Assembly: GCF_013760845.1 (NCBI RefSeq)
Contig: NZ_JACDUU010000008.1
Coordinates: 74,277 to 138,276, forward strand
From: [Anoxybacillus] calidus
Lineage (GTDB): Bacteria; Bacillota; Bacilli; Bacillales; Anoxybacillaceae
DNA: 64,000 nucleotides
Direction of reading: 5' to 3'
Shown here: piece after piece, positions 18,153-26,155 of the stretch
How the letters are laid out: each line of letters starts with the position of its first letter
Position numbering within the stretch: position 1 is the stretch's first letter
Position numbers and translations under genes: made by a program
The notes under the pieces: model-generated
Seen by the model: only the letters and a program-made list of their open reading frames with translations
The model's database searches: none
What the model was told of the DNA's origin: nothing

Positions 18153-19190
18153 TTGGAGACAGCAAAATGGTCTGGAGCTGTACAAGTAGCAGCGGTTTAT
18201 GTTGGTACGGTAATTGGGGCGGGATTTGCTACTGGAAAGGAAATAGTAGAATTTTTTACGCAATACGGCTTGTTTGGACTTATCGGTATATTGATCAGCG
18301 GTTTGCTATTTATTTGGCTTGGCACTAGAATGATGATTATCGCCGGAAGAATAAACGCTTCTTCTTATAAAGAGTTAAACGATTATTTGTTTGGAAAAAC
18401 AATTAGTTCATTTATTACATTGATGATGACGTTAATTGCGTTAGGAGTCTCATCTGTAATGTTGTCAGGGGCTGGAGCGGTTTTTGAGGAACAGCTCGGA
18501 TTGTCTAAGCAGCTTGGGATATTTGTAACCATTTTGCTTGCATTTATTGTAATGATTTTTGGATTAAAAGGACTATTCAGTGTCAACCTTGTTATTGTTC
18601 CAATGATGATCTTATTTAGTATCATCGTTTCATGCATTGTTTTGCCTGATTTGGAAGTAAGCACTTTTTCCTTTTTCTATGATTACTCTTTAAAGTGGCT
18701 GCTTTCTCCATTTGCTTATGTTGCGTTTAACTTAGCGATGGCGCAAATTGTACTTGTTCCGTTGGCGAGTGAAATAAACAATGAACAGATTATAAAAAGA
18801 GGAGCTATATTAGGCGGAGTGGTATTATCTATAGTGTTAGTAAGCAGCCATATTTCGTTACTAGCAATACCTAATTTGTTGCTGTATGATATTCCGATGG
18901 CTGAAGTCGTAAAAACATTTTTCATATCTTTTTATTGGGTGTATATATTTGTGATTTACGGTGAAATTTTCACTTCGCTTATCGGAGGAATATTCGGACT
19001 GCAAAGGCAGCTGCGTAGTTTCTTTTCGATTCCAAACATTTTCCTCCTTTGCATTCTTTTGATGATTATCTATTTTATTAGCCTGGTTGATTATAGTGCT
19101 TTGTTGTCGTTTTTATATCCGCTTTTCGGTTATACAAGTCTTATCTTTCTTATTTTGTTAGTATACCGCAAAGTTCCTGAAAGAAAATAA
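18153..19190 (+). CDS. ykvI: YkvI-like integral membrane transporter
   Basis: A 345-residue protein with about ten predicted helices. The N-terminal AAVYVGTVIGAGFATGKEIVEFF resembles the unwound first-helix glycine motif of APC/LeuT-fold transporters. It matches the YkvI family, whose substrate is unknown. The TTG at 18153 is chosen because GGGGGGAACAAA precedes it and no ATG fits. The clpE-ykvI-que order agrees with B. subtilis. Confidence 0.8.
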   Translation: METAKWSGAVQVAAVYVGTVIGAGFATGKEIVEFFTQYGLFGLIGILISGLLFIWLGTRMMIIAGRINASSYKELNDYLFGKTISSFITLMMTLIALGVSSVMLSGAGAVFEEQLGLSKQLGIFVTILLAFIVMIFGLKGLFSVNLVIVPMMILFSIIVSCIVLPDLEVSTFSFFYDYSLKWLLSPFAYVAFNLAMAQIVLVPLASEINNEQIIKRGAILGGVVLSIVLVSSHISLLAIPNLLLYDIPMAEVVKTFFISFYWVYIFVIYGEIFTSLIGGIFGLQRQLRSFFSIPNIFLLCILLMIIYFISLVDYSALLSFLYPLFGYTSLIFLILLVYRKVPERK

Positions 19191-19430
19191 TGCGCTGTTG
19201 TATTTTAGAAAGTGTATTGACCTTGTGAAAAATTTCTCACATAATCAAAGATGAAACATATATTTAAATAAATGGTTTTAATGTTAATGATTACTTGTTC
19301 TTGTTGTCAGAACACTCCGTTTTAGTATTACTTAATGAAATGTTTACATAATCATAAAACAGCTAAATGACACAGTTAATGTTTTGCTAATATATTGGTG
19401 ATATAGAAACTTTGCGGTGTTGGAGGGTAA

Positions 19431-19928
19431 ATGTTTGTGGGGAAATTTAGTAAATATCTTATTTTTTTAGCAATAGGAGTGTTCTTTACTTTAGAAACGT
19501 TTCATATAATTGATGTCTATTGGACCAATTTATGGCCCTTACTCATGTTTGCGCTAGGTGTTACTATTCATGTTTTTTATTTTCTCAGCGGTTCCCGAAA
19601 AAATTTGGCTTTTCTTTTGTTACCGGGAGGAATGTCTCTTTCGTTAGGAAATTTAGTGTTAAGTGATGACAACTATCATTTTGTATGGTCACTTTATCTT
19701 CTTGGAATGGCATTAGGTTTATTCGAGTGGCAAATATTCGGAGAAAATGAAGATTTTTCTACTCCGGTTATGTTATCGGCAGCTCTTGCCGTTTTGATCA
19801 TGTTTTCCGATGGTTTCTCATACATTTATTTATGGCCGTTTCTTTTCGTCGGCGGTTGTGTTTATTTGATTTATTATAAGAAGCAATATGTGTCAAGTTT
19901 ATTGAAGATAATAAAACCGACTCGATAG
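19431..19928 (+). CDS. Small integral membrane protein, hypothetical
   Basis: A 165-residue protein with about six short hydrophobic segments and repeated aromatic turns such as VYWTNLWPLLMFALG and IYLWPFLFVGG. This W-P-L/F pattern resembles the DUF5668/LiaF-type membrane domain. TTGGAGGGTAA precedes the ATG. It is a single-gene unit with a terminator overlapping its end. No function can be assigned. Confidence 0.75.
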   Translation: MFVGKFSKYLIFLAIGVFFTLETFHIIDVYWTNLWPLLMFALGVTIHVFYFLSGSRKNLAFLLLPGGMSLSLGNLVLSDDNYHFVWSLYLLGMALGLFEWQIFGENEDFSTPVMLSAALAVLIMFSDGFSYIYLWPFLFVGGCVYLIYYKKQYVSSLLKIIKPTR

Positions 19929-19946
19929 AAAGTCGGTTTTATTTAT
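19911..19946 (+). terminator. Terminator
   Basis: AAAACCGACT and AGTCGGTTTT form the stem and ATTTAT follows; it overlaps the stop codon of the preceding gene. Confidence 0.85.
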
Positions 19947-20189
19947 AAATGAAAGCGATACAAAGCTTCCGAAGGGGAAAAACAGCGTTTGAGAGAGCTG
20001 TAGCCTCATGTATTTTCCCATCCTGCTGTTGTTTCGTGAATGGTATTTGTAAAGTTTTGAGCAATTATATTAACTTCTTTAATATATATATTGAATCTTC
20101 AGAATTAACAACTGTGTTGGGTTAGAGGATAAAATGATAAAAGTGCGTCATTCTAAATATTGACTACTATAATTAAAGGAGAATGAATG

Positions 20190-20318
20190 ATGACTCAATC
20201 GAAGCGTCAGGAAGAACGACAATGGACTGTCCGAAAGCAATCACAAAATCCTCATGGAAAAGTAAAATCATTTGCTGAATTAGCCGAAGATACGGGAGTA
20301 AAGAAGAAAGAAGAATGA
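20190..20318 (+). CDS. Small basic protein (DUF6254-like), 42 aa
   Basis: A short ORF beginning MTQSKRQEERQWTVRKQS and ending with a Lys/Glu tail. AAAGGAG lies upstream and a strong terminator follows immediately, both supporting a real gene. Its charged, non-hydrophobic composition and SQNPHGKVKSFAEL core resemble a small conserved Bacillaceae family I associate with DUF6254; that name is from memory. An alternative in-frame ATG lies one codon upstream (20187). Confidence 0.7.
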   Translation: MTQSKRQEERQWTVRKQSQNPHGKVKSFAELAEDTGVKKKEE

Positions 20319-20321
20319 AAA

Positions 20322-20355
20322 CAGCATGCAGAGTTTTTCTGCATGTTTTTTATTT
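20322..20355 (+). terminator. Terminator
   Basis: GCATGCAGA pairs with TCTGCATG, followed by TTTTTTATTTT. Confidence 0.85.
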
Positions 20356-20488
20356 TTAACATCATCAATAATATTTATTAATAAAAGAACAGAATGAATG
20401 GCTAACCTAGGAGTTGGAGCTATTTGATTTAGGGCAACTAGATTAGATATTGTTCGGGTTATTATGGTTTTTTTATATTTTCCAGCTA

Positions 20489-20544
20489 AACACCCATTTT
20501 TTATTGAAACATATAATGTTACGACTAAAAATGGGTGAGGTGTT
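20489..20544. promoter_or_regulatory. Inverted repeat around a -10-like element upstream of the ferritin-like gene
   Basis: AACACCCATTTTT and AAAAATGGGTGAGGTGTT face each other across TATAAT at 20512-20517. The right arm contains the ribosome site GTGAGGTG of the next gene. It could be an operator, or an RBS-masking stem if a transcript starts further upstream. Confidence 0.45.
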
Positions 20545-20549
20545 TTTCT

Positions 20550-21044
20550 ATGTACTATTCCTATTCGTTTCCTAGCTACTATCCGCATCAAAGCCAGCAT
20601 GTAGTTTCTTTTCAACCAACATTATTATATCGAAATAATGGACAATACCGGAAAATGACTGATATGATTTTGAACGGAATTAAAGGAGAGGCATCTGCCG
20701 TTCAATTTTATCAGCAACTTGCGAAGAAGGCGCCAAATGAAAAGATAAGAGAAGATGTTTTGCATGCATTAGAGGATGAGAAAAATCATTTAAAGCAATT
20801 TATTAACTTATATGTAATGATTACAGGAAAACACCCTGTATACAAAACAGAAGAAGTCTTTTTTGATACGTTTAAAGAGGGACTGGAGCTTGCTCGAAAA
20901 GATGAGTTAGAAGCGTATGAAGATTACCGTAATGCTTATTTAGCAACACAGGATCAAACGATTCGCGATGTATTTTTTCTTGCAATGACAGATGAGATTG
21001 AGCATGCTTTGCGCTTTAGTTTTTTACTTAGCGAATTGCGATAA
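20550..21044 (+). CDS. Ferritin-like / rubrerythrin-like diiron-fold protein
   Basis: A 164-residue protein. After a Tyr/Ser/Pro-rich N-terminus (MYYSYSFPSYYPHQSQ), a four-helix ferritin-like domain covers about 35-163. Possible iron ligands are Glu in GIKGEASAVQFY, EDEKNH, DELEAYEDYR and TDEIEHA, which follow the ExxH pattern of diiron proteins. The N-terminal composition resembles spore-coat-associated proteins. Iron binding or oxidative protection is an inference. ATG 20550 is preferred over GTG 20535 because GTGAGGTG is then correctly spaced. Confidence 0.75.
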   Translation: MYYSYSFPSYYPHQSQHVVSFQPTLLYRNNGQYRKMTDMILNGIKGEASAVQFYQQLAKKAPNEKIREDVLHALEDEKNHLKQFINLYVMITGKHPVYKTEEVFFDTFKEGLELARKDELEAYEDYRNAYLATQDQTIRDVFFLAMTDEIEHALRFSFLLSELR

Positions 21045-21072
21045 AAAGAGTCAGGAATTCCTGACTCTTTTT
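21043..21072. terminator. Perfect palindromic bidirectional terminator
   Basis: AAAAAGAGTCAGG and CCTGACTCTTTTT are perfect complements meeting at AATT, serving the convergent ferritin-like gene and phoU. Confidence 0.9.
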
Positions 21073-21082
21073 ATGAACGCGT

Positions 21083-21742
21083 TTAGTAATTTAAGTCGAC
21101 ACGTTCTCCTTTGACAATGTAGAAAATGTTTTCGGCAATGTTTGTAATGTGGTCTCCTGCTCTTTCTAAATTTCGCGTAATAAATGATAGTTGCGTAACT
21201 TGCTGAATAGCTTCAGGCTTTTGGCTCATTAGTTCAATTAGTTCTTGAATGATTTGTCCTTGTAGTTCATCAACGCGATCATCGACTTTTGCGATACGAT
21301 GTGCTTCTTGAATATCCTCTGCATTAAAAGCATGAAGAGCATCGTGAAGCATTTGCTGAACGATGTTTGCCATCTTCGGAATATGAACAATGGGCTTAAC
21401 ATGAGGATCCTTGCCGATAAATTTCACTGATTTCGCGATATTTACAGCGATGTCGCCAATACGTTCAATATCCGATGAAATTTTTAAGGCAACAATTAAG
21501 CGGCGCAAGTCAGAAGCAACAGGTTGTTGACGTAAAATCATGGTAATAGCAAGATCATTAATCTCTTTTTCCATTTGATTAATTCTTTTATCATTTGCAA
21601 TGATTTCATCTGCTTTTTCTAGATTTTGCTGCTGTAATGCTTCAATTGATGCATCAAGCGCTTCTTGTGACAATGAAACCATTTGCATTAACTTTTCTTT
21701 TAGATTTTGTAAAGCGGCATCGAAACTTGAGCGATTATTCAT
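21083..21742 (-). CDS. phoU: PhoU-type phosphate signalling regulator
   Basis: A 219-residue all-helical protein with two PhoU repeats. Each carries the conserved DLRRLIVALKISSDIERIGD or FITRNLERAGDHITNIAENI motif, which binds metal and contacts the phosphate transporter and kinase in characterised systems. It normally represses PhoR-PhoB/P signalling with the Pst transporter. No pst genes are in the window, so this copy is detached. GGAGGG precedes the ATG. Confidence 0.93.
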   Translation of the reverse strand: MNNRSSFDAALQNLKEKLMQMVSLSQEALDASIEALQQQNLEKADEIIANDKRINQMEKEINDLAITMILRQQPVASDLRRLIVALKISSDIERIGDIAVNIAKSVKFIGKDPHVKPIVHIPKMANIVQQMLHDALHAFNAEDIQEAHRIAKVDDRVDELQGQIIQELIELMSQKPEAIQQVTQLSFITRNLERAGDHITNIAENIFYIVKGERVDLNY

Positions 21743-21996
21743 CCGCCATCCCTCCTTGTTGTAAGTAACTTGTTACGATTGTTTTTCGTCTAAAAGAATA
21801 TAAAATAATTATCATCATTATAATAAATAATTTATATGGATATATAAAAAATATTTATAATTTTTGTTAAATTTCGATTAAATTTGTTTACATTTTTTAC
21901 ACTGGAAGTTTTCGCAATAGGAAAGAGAGCTTACGTTGCTTTTCTTATAAGGTGGACTGAAAAATGTTTGGGAGGAATTTTTTGTGAATATCGCTT

Positions 21997-22026
21997 TTTA
22001 CTAGTGCATATAGTAAGAAGTATGAT
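21997..22026 (+). promoter_or_regulatory. Candidate promoter of the que operon
   Basis: TTTACT and TATGAT are separated by 18 bases. If used, the transcript would carry the hairpin repeat at 22057-22164 ahead of the riboswitch. Confidence 0.35.
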
Positions 22027-22056
22027 ATATTAGCTTAGGAAAATTGAAGAAGAAAT

Positions 22057-22164
22057 GGGGTTGACGATAAGTGTCTAACCTCACACAATATGTAATGCAC
22101 TAAGCGTGCATTAAGCATCATATATTGTAGTGGTGGAGGCTGACACTTTACTGAAGTCAGCCCC
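22057..22164. repeat. Dispersed hairpin repeat, copy 2
   Basis: GGGGTTGAC...AAGTGTCTAACC on the left and GGAGGCTGACACTTTACTGAAGTCAGCCCC (interrupted pairing) on the right, with CACAATATG and CATATATTGTAGTG in the core. Unlike other copies it directly abuts a riboswitch rather than following a gene. Confidence 0.85.
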
Positions 22165-22200
22165 GAGAGGTTCTAGAACAACCCTCTATAAAAAACTAGG
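22165..22200 (+). promoter_or_regulatory. PreQ1-I riboswitch
   Basis: AGAGGTTCTAG, then ACAACCCTCTATAAAAAACTAG, matches the compact class I preQ1 aptamer: GAGG/CCTC stem, and the A-rich tail that forms an H-type pseudoknot with the loop. It lies immediately before a terminator and the preQ1 biosynthesis operon, as expected for product feedback. Confidence 0.93.
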
Positions 22201-22203
22201 GAA

Positions 22204-22236
22204 TGCTATATCCTTAGAGGGTATAGCTTTTTTGTT
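22204..22236 (+). terminator. Riboswitch-linked terminator
   Basis: GCTATATCC pairs with GGGTATAGC, followed by TTTTTTGTTTT. It is the expression platform of the preQ1 riboswitch upstream of queC. Confidence 0.9.
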
Positions 22237-22285
22237 TTAGAACGCTCTTTCTTCTTTTACAAAAAAAGAAAGGAGAGCGATTGCT

Positions 22286-22948
22286 GTGAAAAATGAAAAA
22301 GCTGTTGTTGTCTTCAGTGGCGGCCAAGATAGTACAACATGCTTGTTTTGGGCGTTAAAAACATTTAAAGAAGTGGAAGCAGTCACGTTTAATTATAACC
22401 AGCGCCATAAGCTAGAAATTGAAGTTGCTGCTTCCATTGCAAAAGATTTAGGTATTAAGCATACGGTTCTTGATATGTCATTATTAAACCAATTAGCTCC
22501 AAACGCACTAACGAGAAATGATATACAAATCGCACATAAAGAAGGAGAGCTTCCATCGACATTCGTCGACGGGCGAAATTTATTGTTCTTATCATTTGCT
22601 GCTGTGTTAGCCAAGCAAAGCGGTGCACGTCATCTAGTTACGGGTGTGTGTGAGACAGATTTCAGCGGTTATCCTGATTGCCGCGATGTGTTTATTAAAT
22701 CGTTGAACGTGACACTTAATTTAGCAATGGACTATCAGTTTGTCATTCACACGCCATTAATGTGGCTCAATAAAGCAGAAACGTGGAAATTGGCAGACGA
22801 GCTCGGGGCTTTTGAGTTTGTAAGAAATAGAACGTTAACATGCTATAACGGCATTATCGCTGATGGTTGCGGTGAATGTCCGGCATGTTTATTGCGTAAA
22901 CGTGGCTTAGAACAATATTTAGCTGAAAAGGAAGGGGCGAATGTATAA
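22286..22948 (+). CDS. queC: 7-cyano-7-deazaguanine synthase (preQ0 synthase)
   Basis: A 220-residue ATP-dependent enzyme converting 7-carboxy-7-deazaguanine to preQ0. The PP-loop is [11 protein letters not shown] at the N-terminus. The zinc site is C-terminal: [14 protein letters not shown] plus an upstream Cys in LTCYNG. GTG start with AAAGGAGAG 8 bases upstream. Its stop overlaps the queD start (TAATG), so queC-queD-queE are translationally coupled behind the preQ1 riboswitch. Confidence 0.97.
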   Translation: MKNEKAVVVFSGGQDSTTCLFWALKTFKEVEAVTFNYNQRHKLEIEVAASIAKDLGIKHTVLDMSLLNQLAPNALTRNDIQIAHKEGELPSTFVDGRNLLFLSFAAVLAKQSGARHLVTGVCETDFSGYPDCRDVFIKSLNVTLNLAMDYQFVIHTPLMWLNKAETWKLADELGAFEFVRNRTLTCYNGIIADGCGECPACLLRKRGLEQYLAEKEGANV

Positions 22949-23385
22949 TGCTTCAGCAAATTTATCCACAAGTGCCCCATCATTTTCAATATGAATTAAA
23001 CAAAGATATGCAAATTGCTGCTGCGCACTTTATTCCGCATGAAGCGGCAGGAAAATGTGCAAACATTCATGGGCATACGTATTTTGTTAACATTACTGTT
23101 GCCGGTGATGAATTAGATGATTCAGGCTTTCTCGTTAACTTTCAGCATTTAAAAAAGTTAGTGCATGACAAGTTTGATCATACATTAATGAATGATCATA
23201 AAGATATGTTTAATGATGAAAACAGCAATGATTTTCCGACGACAGAGGTTGTTGCTCGGAAGATTTGGGAAATCGTACAAAATTATCTTGATACGCTGCC
23301 GAATCAACCGAAGTGCTTGCAAGTGTTTGTTAGGGAAACACCGACAAGCTATGTCGTGTATCGTCCGAAAGCGGGGAAACAATAA
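22948..23385 (+). CDS. queD: 6-carboxy-5,6,7,8-tetrahydropterin synthase
   Basis: A 145-residue T-fold enzyme acting on dihydroneopterin triphosphate from FolE. Zinc-binding His residues are visible in AAHFIPHEAAGKC and IHGHTYFVN; the catalytic Cys lies in AGKCANIHGH. The motif DHTLMNDH provides the late catalytic Asp and His. It overlaps both neighbours by one base (TAATG junctions). Confidence 0.96.
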   Translation: MLQQIYPQVPHHFQYELNKDMQIAAAHFIPHEAAGKCANIHGHTYFVNITVAGDELDDSGFLVNFQHLKKLVHDKFDHTLMNDHKDMFNDENSNDFPTTEVVARKIWEIVQNYLDTLPNQPKCLQVFVRETPTSYVVYRPKAGKQ

Positions 23386-24116
23386 TGGCAAAAACAATCC
23401 CGGTTCTTGAAATTTTTGGTCCGACGATTCAAGGAGAAGGAATGGTCATCGGACAAAAAACGATGTTTGTGAGAACAGCAGGATGCGACTATTCGTGCCG
23501 CTGGTGTGATTCCGCTTTTACATGGGACGGCTCAGCAAAAGAGGAAATTCGTCAAATGACAGCGGAAGAAATTTGGAACCGTCTTGTAGAGCTTGGTGGG
23601 GACCGTTTTAATCATGTAACAATTTCCGGCGGCAACCCGGCATTAATTAAAGCGTTGGATGAGTTGATTTCTCTTTTAAAGGAAAATAAGATTCGCGTTG
23701 CTTTAGAGACGCAGGGAAGCCGTTGGCAAGACTGGTTTTATGATATTGATGATTTAACGATTTCCCCAAAGCCGCCAAGCTCAGGGATGAATACGGACTT
23801 TGCTGTTCTCGATGATATTATTGAGCGGTTAAGCAAGAGGGAACGTGTGGCAAATGTCAGCTTAAAAGTCGTCGTATTTGACGAAAAAGATTTTGCTTAT
23901 GCGAAATTTGTTCATGCCCGTTATCCGAATATCCCGTTTTATTTGCAAGTAGGAAATGAGGATGTTGCCGAATTGGATGATTTTACATTAAGAACAAAGT
24001 TACTCGAGAAATTAGAATGGCTTATTGAAAAAACAGTACAAACAAAGGAAATGAACGACGCACGCGTTTTGCCGCAGCTGCATGCGCTTGTGTGGGGCAA
24101 CAAACGCGGTGTTTAA
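23385..24116 (+). CDS. queE: 7-carboxy-7-deazaguanine synthase (radical SAM)
   Basis: A 243-residue radical-SAM enzyme making 7-carboxy-7-deazaguanine. The cluster-binding motif is CDYSCRWCDS, i.e. Cx3CxxC, near residue 31. SAM-binding residues are in VTISGGNPAL and the substrate loop in TIQGEGMVIG. It is third gene of the preQ operon, starting inside the queD stop codon. Confidence 0.96.
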   Translation: MAKTIPVLEIFGPTIQGEGMVIGQKTMFVRTAGCDYSCRWCDSAFTWDGSAKEEIRQMTAEEIWNRLVELGGDRFNHVTISGGNPALIKALDELISLLKENKIRVALETQGSRWQDWFYDIDDLTISPKPPSSGMNTDFAVLDDIIERLSKRERVANVSLKVVVFDEKDFAYAKFVHARYPNIPFYLQVGNEDVAELDDFTLRTKLLEKLEWLIEKTVQTKEMNDARVLPQLHALVWGNKRGV

Positions 24117-24145
24117 ATAAATGATTTCAAGAAAGGAAGAGGGAT

Positions 24146-24643
24146 ATGGCAGGAAGAAAAGATGAAGAATTGCAAGGTGTTACTTTATTAGGAAATCAAG
24201 GAACGAAATATTTGTTTGAATATAGCCCAGAAATTTTAGAAGTATTTGATAACAAACATCCTGATCGTGATTATTTCGTGAAGTTTAATTGTCCGGAGTT
24301 TACAAGCCTTTGTCCAAAAACTGGACAACCGGACTTCGCGACGATTTATATCAGCTACATCCCTGATAAAAAGTGTGTTGAAAGCAAGTCATTAAAACTT
24401 TATTTATTTAGTTTCCGCAATCATGGTGATTTCCATGAAGATTGTGTCAACATTATCATGAACGATTTAATTAAAGTGATGGAACCGCGCTATATTGAAG
24501 TATGGGGCAAATTTACACCGCGCGGCGGCATTTCCATCGACCCTTATTGTAATTGGGGACGTCCTGGGACAAAATATGAAAAGATGGCGGAATATCGTCT
24601 GATGAACCATGATTTATATCCAGAAAAAGTAGATAACAGATAA
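24146..24643 (+). CDS. queF: NADPH-dependent preQ0 nitrile reductase
   Basis: A 165-residue T-fold reductase giving preQ1, the ligand of the upstream riboswitch. It is the short unimodular type. The nucleophilic Cys is in [18 protein letters not shown], the catalytic Asp in HGDFHEDC, and the substrate Glu in [33 protein letters not shown] precedes the ATG. It is last of the queCDEF run and is followed by a hairpin repeat that may end the operon. Confidence 0.96.
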   Translation: MAGRKDEELQGVTLLGNQGTKYLFEYSPEILEVFDNKHPDRDYFVKFNCPEFTSLCPKTGQPDFATIYISYIPDKKCVESKSLKLYLFSFRNHGDFHEDCVNIIMNDLIKVMEPRYIEVWGKFTPRGGISIDPYCNWGRPGTKYEKMAEYRLMNHDLYPEKVDNR

Positions 24644-24696
24644 GAGGCTTAAAACTAGTGGGTATAGATTAGATTTGTTTGCGTATTTGTATCGAA

Positions 24697-24810
24697 GGGG
24701 CTGACCTGACCCATAAGTGTCTGACCTCACGCGCATTCCACAATATATGATCATTTATCTATATTGTGTTGTGGGGTCTGACACTTTGCTTGCGGGCCAG
24801 TCTCTTTTTG
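24697..24810. repeat. Dispersed hairpin repeat, copy 3
   Basis: GGGGCTGACC...AAGTGTCTGACCTCAC on the left; GTGGGGTCTGACACTTTGCTTGCGGGCCAGTC (imperfect) on the right; core CACAATATATGAT facing ATATTGTG. TCTTTTTG follows. It lies between the convergent queF and ykvS genes. Confidence 0.87.
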
Positions 24811-24811
24811 C

Positions 24812-24988
24812 TTACTCAATAATTTTATAATTTTTGTGATTGACTACAGTGCGTTCCTGTAAATCTAGTTCTCTGTAGTTTTCCATATACGTTAAATCAA
24901 CAATGACGGAGTTTTCATTTACTTTTTCAACGATTCCTCGCAACCCGTTTTTAAATTCGATAATGTTTCCTACTTCTGCTTTTTTCAT
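24812..24988 (-). CDS. ykvS: YkvS-family small protein (DUF2187)
   Basis: A 58-residue protein with a KOW/SH3-like sequence: VGNIIEFKNGLRGIVEKV followed by NSVIVDLTYM. This matches the small DUF2187/YkvS family. AAAGGAGAGAACC precedes the ATG. It lies next to the que operon as ykvS does, a little further away, in B. subtilis. Molecular function unknown; binding of nucleic acid is a guess from the fold. Confidence 0.82.
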   Translation of the reverse strand: MKKAEVGNIIEFKNGLRGIVEKVNENSVIVDLTYMENYRELDLQERTVVNHKNYKIIE

Positions 24989-25210
24989 TGGTTCTCTCCT
25001 TTACTTTTTATAAAAAACTCTTTTTTATAGTCTGCCCTATTTTTCCCTATTCGTAAAGAGGGATTATTCCTATTTTTTTAAAATTTTTCGGTATTTTCTT
25101 TTTGCTAAACCTCTTGTATCTATGTAGTCAAGAGTTTCATGTCATTATCATAAAATATAGTTAATTTTTCCAATCATCAGTATGCAATCATCATTAAATG
25201 ATTAATGAAC

Positions 25211-25233
25211 ATTAGTGGGGGAGCCCCACTAAT
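25211..25233 (-). terminator. Hairpin downstream of the Met/Pro-rich protein gene
   Basis: ATTAGTGGGG and CCCCACTAAT form a perfect 10-bp stem with a 3-base loop just beyond the stop codon. The T-tract on the minus strand is weak. Confidence 0.65.
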
Positions 25234-25244
25234 GCAGCTTTATT

Positions 25245-25769
25245 TCATCGATACGGATAGTAAGAATCGTATCTGTATTCCATTGTAGGAGAAGGACTTG
25301 GAGTAAACTGATCATGCATGAAAGGTGCTGTAGGATAACTTGTTGTCGGCGCTGGCATGTTTGTTCCCATCATAGGCCCCGTTGTTTCCACCATCGGAGA
25401 CGTCATACTTGGTATCGTTCCAGCCATACCCATCATTGGAAACGTCGGAGTAACCCACGGTATTACGCTTTCTTCACATGTGAACATTGGATAGTGATAT
25501 CCAGTTGGATAATAACAGCCACAATCTGTTGGCATCATCGGAGCCGTATGCGGGTAAGCAGCTGGCATTGTTATCGTTGGTACCATGTGGGAATAAGTTG
25601 CTGGCATTGTCGGCATTGGAATGTTCGCCGGCATTGGAACGTTCTCCATCACTGGCTCTATATTTTGTGCTGATTCGTTAGCGTTGCGAGGTGTATCCCC
25701 CTCTTCATCGATATGAAAGTTTTCGTTATAAGACATTTGATGATACATATAAGGATTCCAACTATTCAT
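25245..25769 (-). CDS. Met/Pro/Tyr-rich low-complexity protein, probable spore-surface component
   Basis: A 174-residue protein beginning MNSWNPYMYHQMSYNENF. The middle is built from loose repeats such as NIPMPTMPATYSHMVPTI and MPAAYPHTAPMMPTDCGCYY, and the tail is Tyr-rich (YRYDSYYPYR). There is no signal peptide or membrane helix. Composition resembles coat/exosporium or morphogenetic proteins of spore formers. No family is recognised, and the assignment is by composition alone. AAGGAAGGAAG precedes the ATG at 25769. Confidence 0.7.
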   Translation of the reverse strand: MNSWNPYMYHQMSYNENFHIDEEGDTPRNANESAQNIEPVMENVPMPANIPMPTMPATYSHMVPTITMPAAYPHTAPMMPTDCGCYYPTGYHYPMFTCEESVIPWVTPTFPMMGMAGTIPSMTSPMVETTGPMMGTNMPAPTTSYPTAPFMHDQFTPSPSPTMEYRYDSYYPYR

Positions 25770-26155
25770 GTTTATCTTCCTTCCTTTTATACTCTTTAGT
25801 GAATATGGCCTATGGCACATACCCACCCATATTGTATGTTTACAAATGAAAATGGTGTTTTAAATGGAAAAATTGGGTATCTATCCACTTATGGACAAAA
25901 GGAAACAGTGTATTTAATATAAAGATGTAAATCCAACTTAAATTTTTGACATATGAATAACATTGTGGAGTCGAGCTTTTGCTCTGATTAGAAGTGATAG
26001 AGATCAAAAATGTGAGTCTTTAAATTATATTGAAAAATCAAGTTTGATTTATAGAGATAAAATAAAAAATTGTCAGAAAATACTAGCGTGAATTTTTTTC
26101 ATAAGTTACAATACAAATGTGAAAAATGAGCATCTCATTTAAAGAAGGGAACCAT
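25770..26155. other. Divergent intergenic region
   Basis: About 390 AT-rich bases between divergent genes. TTGACA at 25947 has no convincing -10 partner. The ribosome site AAAGAAGGGAACC of the histidine kinase is at its right end. Nothing else could be supported. Confidence 0.45.

Noticed and set aside
22057..24810. Hairpin repeats 2 and 3 as boundaries of a transposon carrying queCDEF
   Set aside because: They flank the que operon, but queCDEF is syntenic with B. subtilis and the repeats also occur singly elsewhere, so a composite mobile unit is not supported.
25314..25673. Plus-strand frame opposite the Met/Pro-rich protein gene
   Set aside because: His/Arg/Trp-rich mirror of a repetitive coding strand with no ribosome site; a shadow frame.
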